A DNA stretch of 64,000 nt. Source: Prillingera fragicola (lineage: Eukaryota > Basidiomycota > Tremellomycetes > Trichosporonales > Trichosporonaceae). Where the stretch lies: the NCBI GenBank assembly GCA_002335605.1, contig BEDY01000002.1, positions 2,542,001 through 2,606,000 of the forward strand, given 5' to 3'. The notes below the pieces were generated by a model, which did no database searches, was not told where the DNA came from, and worked only from the letters and a program-made list of their open reading frames with translations. Position 1 is the first letter of the stretch. Each line of letters begins with the position of its first letter. Shown here in pieces: positions 11,851 to 22,748 of the stretch. The position numbers and the translations under genes were made by a program.

Positions 11851-12961
11851 ACTCAAGACAATGATCGCTAGTTGATTGAAGACTTCGACGGCATGGCGGG
11901 GTGTTATTGGGGCTCATCTCTTACGTTTGCAATATTGTTTTTGTTTCAGAGCATACACTCCGCCGAATCAAGCCAGACATAACACTAAGCGACACGGCAG
12001 GGCGAGTGCTATTGGGAGTGGGCCTCGTCGGTGCAATCGATGCGTACCATGGAGACTATAATGGCACAACAAAGTCCCTTTGCTGCCAAGTAACCCCAAC
12101 CCACAACGAGCCTGGCGAAAGAGGAGGCCACGATGTGAAACTGTCCTGTCAGCAGGTATACACAGCAGATGCCCACTGTGCCAGCATCACGCGCGTCATA
12201 CGAGAGCCGTGCGTGCGGCTTGATCTTCCTCGCCGCTCGTGGATATTGTCCATGTCTGTAAAGACAGTGCCAACACGAAGCGATATTCCGGCGAGCATTG
12301 GGCTCGTGGATGCTTGCCAGCGGGAGCCATCCGGTGTTCCCCAGCTCAGCACGACCCCGAAGACGGCCGATACCTCGTGACCATCCTTTGAATGGAAGGC
12401 CTTTGCCCCCAAAGTACTGGCCCTCCCCTCCCCTAGCCCTCCACTAGCGCTGCAGCCATGTATGTCGAGGGGGCCTTCCTCGCGTCACTTCGTCCATAAA
12501 GCTGGCTGTGATTGCCTCGACTAGCCTCGGTGGGCTGTACAGCGACTGCTCCGCCTGAATGCCACCAGCTCTTTTTCGCTGCGCTTCTAGCTGATGCTTG
12601 CTGATTGTGGCAGTGGTATCATGGTGGCGTTGGCGAGAGGTGTTATGAAGGTGAGGCCAATGGCGACACGTCCATGTATATGGCAGGGGATGACGCCAGC
12701 TTCTGATAGTGTCCAACAGAGGCATGTACGCCCGAAAGCAGCTTTCCGAGCAGGGTACCATTCAATCGCGCCCAGCGTGTTCTGCACCGAGGCACTAGAC
12801 TTGCAGGTGGTGGTAGAGATGCGAGGTACCAGGCTCGACAGCGCACACTCTCTGTCTCTGGTGACACCGGCACGTATGTATGCGCCCGGCATCACTCTCC
12901 CCGCTGAACTGCTGGCAACCGACACTCACAACGCCCTCTCGCGTCACATCTTCCCTCCGTA

Positions 12962-13459
12962 CTTCCCCACACCTGTCCAAGAAAAGCTCAAGAAGTCCCA
13001 AGAGTCGAAACCATCTGCGACCACGGTTCCGCGGGGCTCACCGCGAATAACTGGGCAGGGCGGCCAGCCGATGGCACTCTGCCGACACTGGGCCAAATTG
13101 TTGTCTCGTCCAACGTCCCATTCGAAAGTGCCATTCCAGTGGGTGGTGACGGCCGGGCTCTGCTCTGTGTCGAGGATGGACGAGGCACCACGACGACGAT
13201 GATGCTTTACGGCGAGCTCCTCGACTGCATCTGTCTCTCGCAGAAGTACAGCGCTCTTCTGGTGGGTATCAAAGACTTCCGCCCCACTACTGTCTTGGTC
13301 GTCCTCCTCTTGTCAGACGGGAGCCTGGAGGATAGACTTATGAGGCGATGCAGGCGGCAGATGCCTGGGGAGGTTTGCTTTGAATCGTGCCCATGGGTGG
13401 CGCAGTCGAGTGGAGGTGGTGAGCTCTGGCTGGACCAGCTTGGGTTGCGCCGGTCTTGA
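12962..13459 (+). other. Possible hypothetical coding exon
   Basis: The frame stays open for about 165 codons with codon use fairly similar to neighbouring genes. It includes stretches such as GSAGLTANNWAGRPADGT and SSNVPFESAIPVGGDGRALL, and ends at a TGA near 13457. No start codon with a plausible leader and no clean intron connect it to upstream sequence. A second frame (about 12880-13040) also looks coding, so a frameshifted or decayed gene is possible. No domain recognised. Confidence 0.22.
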
Positions 13460-14743
13460 AGCATCACCGGATGAGGTAAGCTCTTAGCGAGACCACAAGA
13501 GGCCTTGATTGGACGTGTAAGACGGCCATGGATTGATTGGATGTTTGTCTGCCACTGGAAAGGTCTAGCAGTGCCGTTGACTGGTCGGGCAGCTGGACGC
13601 CTGGAAAACGCCGCAGACATAGTTGTCCGCCCCATCGTATGGGAACGCTCACCACCGACAATGCCGGCACGCTACTCAGATATTTTGCATGTAGTCGGTG
13701 GAACCGCCTAAGGTATGTGTGGCGAGCAGCGGAGCCATCAGGTATGGCGTTAGCGTAGCCTTCCGAGAGCTTGGTGGGCCTCAGTCCACCCCACGATTGC
13801 TGGCCTCGTCTCGTTGGATCATCATGACTGCAGTTGTTGCTCGTTGTTGCTCTCCAGATGGAACTGCACAACGCACGACTGACTCGGGGTCGATCAAAAG
13901 GTACACACCAGGACCATCCCAGTTGTCTGCTCGCTCGGACGCCTCGTCGAGATGACACCTTGCGCCATGCACCTGTTAAGTCAACCGCCTGGAGTGTGTT
14001 CCTGAGCCAGCTAGTGGACTCTTCGATGAGGATGACGAGAGCCATGAAGAGACCGCTGTTCGTAAAGTCGTCTACTGACAACAGTGATGCACGGTCTGTC
14101 TCCGTTTGCAAACTGTCCTCCTATCGGGCTTGTTGCAATGTGGTTCACTGCGCGTGGGCTTTGCCAACTGCACAGCCAGCATGTCCCCTACCTCCTAGTT
14201 TCCACCACCAACCCACCGGGTGTGGTGTCTACAGCAAGGTCGCCTTTTTGCCACCTGCTAAATTGTCGCTACACCCTACACACGGCAGCACGGCGACTTG
14301 CCCCCTGGCGAGTTCGTCCCGGATGGGCCTCGCCTCGATGTGCTTTCTGCCGTAAATGCGTTACAACCACCACCTTTAGGCCACCAATTCTGATTGCTGA
14401 TGCCCTTTTCCTATCATACATACCAACCCAGGCTTGGCGCTTCCGGTTCACGTACCTCACCTAACGAGCCCTCCCAGCTGGGAACAGCCAACTGGGCGGC
14501 GATGTGTTGGTAGTGCTGATGTCAATGGGTGTCTGTGAAGGATAGGGGCGAGTGGGAGATGAGAAGAGGCGACGGACCCTCGTCTGCCTTTTCACTCTGC
14601 TGCTAGGACGTAGGCGATCTCTCGTCCCACCTCTTGGTCGGAGCGAACCCTTCCGAGCAACACACGCCGCAGCCCGCTCCATCGCCCGTCCCTCCTCTTT
14701 CTCCACCGCCGAGGTCTAAAAGCGCATGCATTGTCCGTGGCCA

Positions 14744-15611
14744 TCATCCGAAGAAACTCTCCCCGTCGTCCTTCTCCTCGGCCAATCTATCCCTCTCGCG
14801 CAGCTCCAGCACTGCCTTGCGCATGAATCGTCCACGGCGCAACCACCAGATACAGCAAGCAAGGAATAAGACGAGCGACACGAGGGCAAACGCGCCGACC
14901 ACGCTGGCAGTGAGGGCCAGGTGACGGGTAACCTTGGCGGCTTGCTCCTGCAGTGATTTGAGGTTGGGGGGCTGGACGCCACCCATCGTTTTGGTCACAG
15001 TGTACGAGCCAAGGGCAGGGGCGACGCTGATCTCCGTTGATCCAGCGGTGACGTCTGCTGCTGCTATGAGAGGGAGGACGGCTGCGTTGGTGCCTATGGT
15101 GCCGTAGAATGGCACTTTGCTTGCTGTGCGGTACCGGGATTCCTTCTTCGTGATTCTGTTGGGATTGGGGAGCATGTCCTGTGATGCCCCCCTGGGGTGT
15201 AGTGCTCTCCCGTAGCGGATGTCGAGGCGGGCATGTTCCTTTCTCAAAGGACGGATGATCCTGAACTGTCCGACGTCAGTGCTGGCGGAGCTGTGGACTA
15301 GGAGCACTCACATAGAAGAACAGCGTTGCGGCCAACAAGACAACACCACCGACGATCCCTCCAGCGATAATTTGTTTGACCAAGGTGTCGAACCTCGCAA
15401 TCGTCTGCTGGGCCTCGTACACCCGTAGAGCCTCCGACGCCCCCGGAAGACGGCCCAGCGCATCGGTCGTGACAGGGATGGTCGGGTCCCACACCGTCAC
15501 GACCTTTGGATGATTGTGAGTGGCGCGCGGGCCTGTGTGGGTGCTCCACCATTCTGGACCTTTGCTCCATGCTGTTGATGCGGCCCAGGTGGGGACAGTG
15601 GTGGTGGCCAT
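14744..15611 (-). CDS. Two-pass membrane protein, novel paralogous family, member A
   Basis: Two exons (15611-15312 and 15265-14744) give 273 aa. An N-terminal Thr/Trp-rich segment without a signal peptide is followed by TM1 (IIAGGIVGGVVLLAATLFFY) and, straight after, the basic motif IRPLRKEHARL. A 90-residue middle region ends in a Val/Thr-rich part (TEISVAPALGSYTVTK). Then come an amphipathic stretch, TM2 (ASVVGAFALVSLVLFLACCIWW) and a basic tail (LRRGRFMRKAVLELRERD). The gene 1.6 kb away on the same strand has the same plan and the identical 11-residue post-TM1 motif. No known family recognised; function unknown. Membrane location is inferred from the helices. Confidence 0.8.
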
Positions 15612-16336
15612 GACGCTGCGGATGACTGATTGGGTGAGCGAGAATGATCAGTCGAGGTGCCGCTTGATGCGTGCTTTAGTATCGTTGTAAGTTGAACCAC
15701 AGCAAGGTGGTAGACGGACATGGGTGCAGACTTCGGTTAGCCACAGGCAGGATCACGGCGGGGCAGTGCTCATCGGCCTCACAACCTCGAGGGTGCAGTG
15801 CAGTATGCCGTTTCAAGAGGCAAGGCCTATCACGCTGTCGATTCTTGCGCTCGAGGACTGTGAGAGAGCAGTGGAGTGGTAACTCGCCGGGAATGCAGGA
15901 CTCTCGGAATGATTCAATGGTTACTGCTGGTTACTGACTGCAACGTGCCTTTGGATCGTCAAGGACATTACCCGGTACATTGACCGGGTGCCAGCTGATC
16001 TCTCGATACTGCTTAATGTACAATACAATCGTTATTCTCGCTGCAACTACCAGGCTTCACGTGAACTATTTGAGCGCTGTATTGATGTATCGCGCTCAGC
16101 AGAGCAAGGCGATAGCTCGGGCCATTCCGTTTGAGTGTGATGGAGGTGATGTGTGCCCGAGTGACCTAGAGGGCTAGATGTATGACAAGCACACCAGAGC
16201 CTCGACTGGATCACAAAGCATATGGATGCATCAGTGTGATTGCCAATGTCATCGTCTTGCCCCCAAATCCTTCACTCGACAACGCTGCATTATAACATGT
16301 TAACTAAAGCCTCACTTAAAGTCCATGATTTTAGCC
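15612..16336. other. Intergenic region between the paralogous membrane-protein genes
   Basis: No gene is supported. It holds a TCACGTGA octamer at 16057-16064, about 450 bp upstream of the start at 15611 of member A. Confidence 0.5.
16057..16064. promoter_or_regulatory. TCACGTGA octamer
   Basis: Third copy, upstream of two-pass membrane protein member A. Confidence 0.35.
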
Positions 16337-17227
16337 TCACTGAGCAATCGTGCTCGTCTTAAGCTTCGAAGCTACCACCTGCCCCTCATCCATCGCACCC
16401 ATCCGCGCCCTCATCTCACGCACCTCGCGCCTCATCTGCCTGCCCCGCTTGACATACCAGAGCACACACAGTCCCACCGACGCCAGACCCAGCGCCATGA
16501 GCACCGCCCCAAGACCAGCAGCGAGCGCAATCTTGTCCTCCCACAGCCTCACCACGTTTTTCGCGGCGATGACCGCGCTCATATCGGTACGCCTAGGCGC
16601 GGAGGCGGAAGCAGTACCCATAACAACCCAGCTCGGGGTAACGGTGGCCATGTACGACGTCCCAGCGGCTCGGGTAGAGTCGAAGGTCAGTGCGCGCGCG
16701 ACGGGCGCGCTGACGGCGGCAGCGAGGGCGGCGGCGCCAAACCCGCCCGGAGCGTATTTGCGCGTTCCGTCATATGTCGGGGGGCGGTCGCGGGGGCTGT
16801 AGCCGAGTTCGGCGGGCTTGTGGTGCTTGAGAGACACTTTTTCGTCGTCGAATGGCTCCCGGTTTGGCGACGCGACGTGATACGCGAGCAGCCTGGCGTG
16901 TTCCTTGCGCAGAGGCCGGATGGCGACGAGGTAGTAGATGAGCGAGGCCAGCAGCAGGGTTAGACCACTAACGAGGCCCGCGGTGAGCAGGGCCTTGTAC
17001 ACCCACTGCAGCTCTTCGGCTTTTTCGCGCGCCTGCACGACCGTGACATAGTTGCTTTGCTCGGCCTGGGCGTAACCGGGTGGGTACGAAATGCCTGGCG
17101 TGCGGGTGGTCGTGGGTACGGCATAGGTCGCGGCAGGGGCAGGCATAGTGGTCACTGTGACTAATATGGTGTCTTGGGCGAGGCTTGACCCGGCGAGGGT
17201 GAGGAGGGCGAGCACGGTGCTGTACAT
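16337..17227 (-). CDS. Two-pass membrane protein, novel paralogous family, member B
   Basis: A single open frame from ATG 17225-17227 gives 296 aa. It begins with a clear signal peptide (MYSTVLALLTLAGSSLAQ), then a Thr/Pro-rich stretch and a short helical region (VVQAREKAEELQWVYK). TM1 follows (LVSGLTLLLASLIYYL) and then IRPLRKEHARL (16921-16889). A loop contains PPTYDGTRKY, then a second Val/Thr-rich part (TSYMATVTPSWVVMGTA), TM2 (LGAVLMALGLASVGLCVLWY) and VKRGRQMRREVREMRARM. The plan matches member A. Codons for the shared 11-residue motif differ at many third positions, so the protein sequence appears conserved rather than recently copied. An upstream in-frame extension exists, but the signal peptide fixes the start at 17227. 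Function unknown. Confidence 0.82.
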   Translation of the reverse strand: MYSTVLALLTLAGSSLAQDTILVTVTTMPAPAATYAVPTTTRTPGISYPPGYAQAEQSNYVTVVQAREKAEELQWVYKALLTAGLVSGLTLLLASLIYYLVAIRPLRKEHARLLAYHVASPNREPFDDEKVSLKHHKPAELGYSPRDRPPTYDGTRKYAPGGFGAAALAAAVSAPVARALTFDSTRAAGTSYMATVTPSWVVMGTASASAPRRTDMSAVIAAKNVVRLWEDKIALAAGLGAVLMALGLASVGLCVLWYVKRGRQMRREVREMRARMGAMDEGQVVASKLKTSTIAQ

Positions 17228-19205
17228 CCTGCTTGCTCGTATGAGGTAAGAATGCAGGTAAGTGGGAGTTGTCCAGGTCAGTAGAGGGAGGGTTATATGG
17301 GGACAGTCAGTAGCACGGCCAGGTGACCACACTGGAGGAATAGACGGGGAGTGGGTAGCGAGAGCGAGAGGCTGTGCAACTCACAAAGTGGTGTACCGTT
17401 GCCGTAAGTTCTACCAACGAGCCAGGCACAGTGGCGTTGGTGTTGGAATCAAGAGGCAGTGCGTCGTCCTCTGCTCGTCTCTGCACTTCGCACCTTTGCA
17501 GGTGCTCCAGCGGCCATTTAGCTTGCGTAATACCAGGCCCTAGGATCCTAGAATCCTTATCCTCGGGCGGTCTGGTGACTGGTCTATCGATATTGGTGGA
17601 GGGCGTTCAAGTGGGGATAGGCTCAGGGGTGGTTCTGGATGCTGAACATGTGAATCCGACACCAGGACGCATTTGTCAGAGGTTCTGCTGGCCTGCTGGG
17701 CATCTTGAGAGGCTCCGGCCTGAGCATGCAGTTAGCTTAGCTTGAGACTCGGTGAATGACATGGCCGCTCTTCCTGGCGAGGAATGCCAGCTCGCTCGGC
17801 TTTCCCTGCCAAGCGCAAGTGGTGCTCCACTCAGCCCGCTGGCAGCTGGCCAGTCTGGGGAAAGCCTGGGTTAGTATCTGTCCTGGTGGTGATGAGTGGA
17901 AACCAAGTGTCGTCCATGAATGGTTAACCAGCGATGAGCAAGAGCATGCGCTGGTGCGGCGCTACCAACACCATTCGGACGAGGGTTTGCTGGTGGAACC
18001 CTTCAAGGAGCTCGAATCCTCCACTCTCTATGTCTTGCCTCCCGACGTCCTAAAAAGGCGCCACTAAACGAACAAGGCTGTGCTCAAACTTCCAGGCTGT
18101 CGTGTGCTCCGTCATTGATGCTCCCTTTCTCACCTTCAGATCTATTGTTATTCGGCTAGTAGCCCACTTTGCAGGGCCAAGTACCCGCTTTATGACACCC
18201 ACGTTTCCAGTTCTCTTCTGCAGTCTGTACTGGGGCCGCCTGGTTCATATCGTAGGCCTCCAAACTATCATTTCGTGTCCTTGCCATGCTTACAGGGAGG
18301 GCAATGGCCGTCCTTCTGCCGCCGGAGGCGACAGGACTCCTTCTGATACGGCCAGTTCCTGCGGGCTCAACGTCGCGTGCACCCCTTCACATCACCTGTA
18401 AGGCCGTCGCTCAGCCGTACTCTGGCTCATCTCCTCGGTGGGATATCTGGAACAGCGGTCGTTTCACGTCTCACGTTGCAGCAACATTCGCTTGTCGATG
18501 CCGCCATTCAGATCATTCAGGCGAACAAGTCTAGTTGCCGCCCGGGTATACGGCGGTATTACTACCAGACCCATCTCGGCGGCGCCGACCCTCGCCGAGC
18601 GTCCGAGCTACCGACGATGCATGCATCGGTAGCTGTCGGGGCTCGGAGCAGTCTCTGTGAGTGCATCGAGGCTGCACGCTCTGCAACAAGTTGGTTTCCA
18701 AGCTGGTGATCAGATAAGTGGAGGATAAAGAGATTCGTTTCCGGGTTTCGGTTTCCACCACCATGATGGTGGTTGATGACTTCGAGCGATAACAGGCTTC
18801 TGATCAATGCATATCGCATCGAGAACAAGGCCATATGAATGATCTAGACCCCTGTTAGACCGATGAGCATGCACAGTACGATATCCCAACCATGCACCGA
18901 GCCTGCACTCGATGCGGATCTGGCCGACGCCGAGAACGTGGGGCTGGGGTAGGAGATGCCGGATTCTCGGTCAATCAAGAAGCCGGGTCCCACCTTGTGC
19001 TCGTACTCGGTCGACAACCTACTACCTTCACACTGTTGCCCACATCAGACATACAAAACCATCTCGTACGTGTCTCTCTTCTCTGCTTCTCATCTTTCTT
19101 CCCCTCTCGAAAAGCACGGCTCTAACACCAGCCTCAGCACACAGCGCATCCCCCGTCTCCAACAGCTTGCCCACCCCCAACACAACAGGACTCTACCATC
19201 TCACA
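17228..19205. other. Long intergenic region between divergent genes
   Basis: No supported gene. The frame at 17756-18067 and another near 18377-18709 look mildly coding-like but have no splice partners or known motifs. An imperfect palindrome lies at 18606-18634. The last 150 bp before 19206 are C/A/T-rich, as expected of a fungal leader. Confidence 0.45.
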
Positions 19206-20559
19206 ATGACTCAGACAGACACCATGAAGGCCGTCATCATCAAGGACGCGTTCAACATCAAGGTCGAGGACCGTCCCATGCCCAAGATTGAAAAGGACAA
19301 GGACGTCATCCTCAAGGTCACCGCTGCTGGTCTCTGCGGTGAGTGCGCGCGATGTGACGGGCAGGAGAGGTCGACCGAGGCTCTCAGCAAAGCCCTCACG
19401 ACGCTCTGGGATCGAGCTTGAACGGCGATCCGGGGTGGTAGAAGGAGCTACTCAAAGCAAGCTACTCCTGACACCCGCCCGTTACCCCCCAGCCCACAAC
19501 GCCTCCCTCCCAAAGTACCCATACTAACATCCCAGGCTCCGACCTCCACTATTACCGCGGCCACCAGCCCCCTCCTTACGACTTTATCATTGGCCACGAG
19601 GTCGTTGGCCGCGTCACCGAGGTTGGCAAGGGCGTGACCAAGTTCAAGGTCGGGGACAAGGTCATTTCTCCCTTTACAACGTCGTGCGGCACTTGCTTCT
19701 ACTGCTCGCGCGGTTACACGGCCCGCTGCACCCAGTCGGCGCTGTACGGCTGCCCTGCCCTCTCCGGCGCGCAGGCAGAGTACGTCCGTGTTCCCGACGG
19801 AGAGACGAGTTTGTTTGAGATCCCCGACGATATCCCCGAGGAGCTGCTGGTTTTGCTCTGTGACATTCTGCCTACCGGCTACATGACGGCGCTGAATGCG
19901 CGTCGCTTGGTCGCCGAGAACCCCAGCACCGAGAGCGAGCCCTACAAGAAGGAGGGTGTCTGTGTTGTCATTGGCTGTGGACCTGTGAGTGTCACGACTG
20001 CTCGAGCCAGAGCTGACAAGCCAGGTGGGCCTCTGTGCCATCACCGCGGCCACGACCATGTTCGAAAAGGTCTTCGCAACCGACATTGCCCCCCAGCGTC
20101 TTGAGAACGCGCGCAAGCACGGCGCCACCGCTCTTTCAGCCGACGAGCTCGACGCGGCCGTCAAGGAAGCTACCTCTGGCCGCGGTGCTGATGCCGTCCT
20201 CGAGGTCGTCGGCCACGAAGGCGCACTCATCACCGCCATGAAGCTCGCGCGCCCTGCCGGTGTCATCTCGTCGTGTGGTGTGCACACCGACAAGGAGGTC
20301 AAGCTTCCCGGTCCCATGCTCTACGCCAAGAAGTGAGTATTCTCCCGCTCTACCCACTGACGCCCGCAGCCTTCGCTTCCAGTTTGGCCGCTGCTCTGTC
20401 GCCACCTTCTTCCCTGGCGCACTTGAGCTCCTCCGCGCCAACCAGGACCTGTTCTCCAAGTTTATCGAGCACAAGATTGATTTCTCCCAGGCCGAGGAGT
20501 ACTACAAGTTGTTCGAGGCTAACAAGGTTGGCAAGACTGTCTTTGTTCTCAAGGAGTAG
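19206..20559 (+). CDS. Zinc-dependent alcohol dehydrogenase (MDR superfamily)
   Basis: Four exons (19206-19338, 19536-19984, 20025-20332, 20370-20559) give 359 aa. Catalytic zinc ligands are recognisable in AAGLCGSDLHYYRGH (Cys) and GHEVVGRVTEVG (His). The four-cysteine structural zinc lobe is SCGTCFYCSRGYTARC. The nucleotide-binding motif is VVIGCGPVGLCAI, interrupted by the second intron. The enzyme oxidises an alcohol or reduces an aldehyde with NAD(P); it resembles formaldehyde/threonine-type cytosolic MDRs, but the substrate is not deducible. The first intron is long for this window (197 nt). The gene converges with the pepsin-like gene, 114 bp apart. Confidence 0.92.
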
Positions 20560-20673
20560 GGTCTTGTTCTGGATTTCTAGGTGTCAGAGATGTTACGAGG
20601 GTTCTGAAGTCTGTTCATATGGGGGCATGTCAGGTGGTTGATACATTTACTCAACTACTAATACGATCATTGG

Positions 20674-22189
20674 TTACAGCATACTCACTGCAAGACACGC
20701 TACCATCGACCAAGCCACTAGCCCAGCAGCCACCGTCCTCCTCTGCGCGGCAGACGCCTCGGCACCCCCCGTGGCCGCTTCCGGCGCCACATCCGACCCA
20801 TCCCCCTTCTCCCCCTGCGCCGCCTCTGTCAACTGCGCAAACCCAACCACATCCCCCTCTCCACCGACCCCAGCCTTGAGCACGGTATAAAACCCTCTCA
20901 AAAACGACTCCCCCAACACACCTCGATCGCCACCAGCTATAACCAAGTTGGTGGCGCGCCTCTGCCCCTCGGTACACTCGACGCCATTAGCCCTCGTGCT
21001 CCCATGCCAGTCAACCGGCTGCAGGTCGTACTTCGCATCGCCAAAGTGGAGGCTCACGACCGCCGTCGACTCGCACGGCACGATCCACTGGCCCCACACT
21101 AGGGAGCCGTTTAGGGCTTTGATCGTGGCCATGAAGAGCGCGGCGGGGAGGGCGATGCCGCGTCGGCGGGAGAGGTGCATCGTTCCACTGGCTGGTGGTG
21201 AGACGCTTGAGTTCCCCGGTGGGTCGAGAAGGGTGCTGGTCGTGTCCACTGGGGCGCCGTTGACGCTCACCCCGGTAAGGTTGAGAGTCCAGTTGGAAGC
21301 CGGGTGCCAGGTTGTCGGGGGGGCGACGATTGCCCCGTCTTCGTACTGTCTGCGGCTCGTAAGACTCATGAGTAAGGCTGGACCTACCCAAAGGAGATTG
21401 TGCCGTTTGCGGCTTGATAGTCGCCATACGACCGCACGAGCCTCAACCCAACGACGGGCTCCTCCCATCCCTCGGTGAGCGACAGCCACGACCCCTGCCC
21501 ATTGCCCGGGTTCTCCTTGGTCCCGACACCGACAAGGTTATCTGTGACGGTAGACAAGCCAAACAAGCCCGATACGCCGTCGTTGAGCAGGTCCTGGTCG
21601 CTGGAGCGGATGGACACTTCTGTTACATTCGTCAGCATGAGCGGGGGCGCGAGCAAGCATACTGATTCTCGTGCTGAGTGCTTTGGCACCCTCATACAGC
21701 GTGACATTCTCTTTGGCCTCATACCCCCCACCCCAAGGGTATCCAGCATCCATGCCCGCAGACCCGGGGAGGCTGGTCTGGTTCCAAGTGACCATGGCTC
21801 CGAGGCGCGTGAGCCGATCAAAGCTCGTGCTCTGCGTCGTGTCGAAGGGCTGCACCGCGGGGCTAGTGTTGTTGCACGGCGAGTCCCCACAGGCGTCCTT
21901 GCTTACGACGAGTATCGAGCCGCTCTCAAAGCTGACGGCAAAGGTTATGTCTTGGGGTGGTGTACTGCGGGTTAGATGCGGTACTGGGTGGGGTGAGGCG
22001 TACCCTAGTTTGGCAGGGAAGGACCAGACGCCATTGTTGGGGTTGATGGAGAGTCTGGCTGTTAGCTTGACAGGGGTCGTCGGCTCACTTCTCGGTGTGC
22101 GAGGAGTCTGCTCTGATGCTAAGAAGATCATGGGGTTGAGCGAGTGCTGTTGCTGCTGCAAGAGCGAGGGAGAGCGTACCACCTTTCAT
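20674..22189 (-). CDS. GPI-anchored pepsin-fold protein lacking both catalytic aspartates
   Basis: Five exons (22189-22089, 22054-22004, 21964-21663, 21619-21388, 21349-20674) give 453 aa. The signal peptide MKGGTLSLALAAATALAQ leads to KLGTPPQDITF, the usual opening of A1 aspartic peptidases. The catalytic D-[ST]-G-[ST] is replaced by FESGS in the first lobe (21916-21930) and the second-lobe D-[ST]-G-T by PASGT (21181-21195). Other pepsin hallmarks remain: SGLFGLS, NGTISFG, WIVPCESTAVVSLHFGD, YDLQPVDW and LGESFLRGFYTV. The C-terminus ends with a Ser/Ala spacer and a hydrophobic tail (AAGLVAWSMVACLAVSML), typical of a GPI signal as in yapsins. It should be a surface protein without classical protease chemistry, possibly binding peptide or another partner. 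Confidence 0.85.
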
Positions 22190-22748
22190 GATGGAGATGT
22201 GGAGTGTAAGACGATCATTAGCAGCCTTGTCCACTTCACAGTGCATGTAGCAATGCAACATACATGGCCTGACAACCCACCACTTCAGCCCCTACGACCA
22301 TCGCAGTAACTAGCTTCAAAATCACCTGACAACAAGACAACACATGCAAGTCGTTCTGGGCGGTCTCGGTGCACCGCCGTCGCTGGTGGCGCCGAGCGAT
22401 TGTGTTCCTGGAGCGTGATCAGGCAAGCTGTGCTCCCAGGTATGTTGCGGGGATGGATGGCCGCCTCTCCTTGGTGTAGTTGCAAGGCAACCGGCGACGC
22501 CTTACCTTGTGCATTGTCAGTAGGAGACTGTTTCTATGAGTGACTGCAAGCATGTCAAGTGGATTGCGGATCTTGCAAACCAGAGGATGCGAAGTGGATG
22601 TGTCAATGTGGTGGTGGCCGAGATTGTGCCTTGGACGATCATCTTTGCCTCAGCGATGATGTGATAAGAGAGCAATCGGCCGCAACAGCAGCAGCAGCAG
22701 GAGCAAGATCAGCTACAGCAACAGTCACATGCATACACTGCTCCATCT
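22190..22748. other. Intergenic region, with CAG-rich tract
   Basis: No gene. A short CAG-rich tract (about 22683-22705) lies just downstream of the dehydratase stop codon. Confidence 0.5.

Larger units (their letters stand above)
11207..14743. other. Gene-poor 3.5-kb region
   Basis: No confident gene. Several medium open frames exist on both strands (for example 13464-14111 minus and 11901-12380 plus), but they overlap each other, lack consistent splice structure and match nothing I recognise. Two stretches that look more coding-like than the rest are listed separately (11757-11850 minus and 12962-13459 plus). Confidence 0.5.

Noticed and set aside
13464..14111. 215-codon minus-strand frame
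   Set aside because: It overlaps other frames of equal length on both strands, and no start context, introns or domain support it.
19448..20317. 289-codon open frame on the minus strand opposite the first zinc ADH
   Set aside because: It crosses introns of a clear ADH on the plus strand and has no recognisable motif; GC-rich codon bias creates such shadows.
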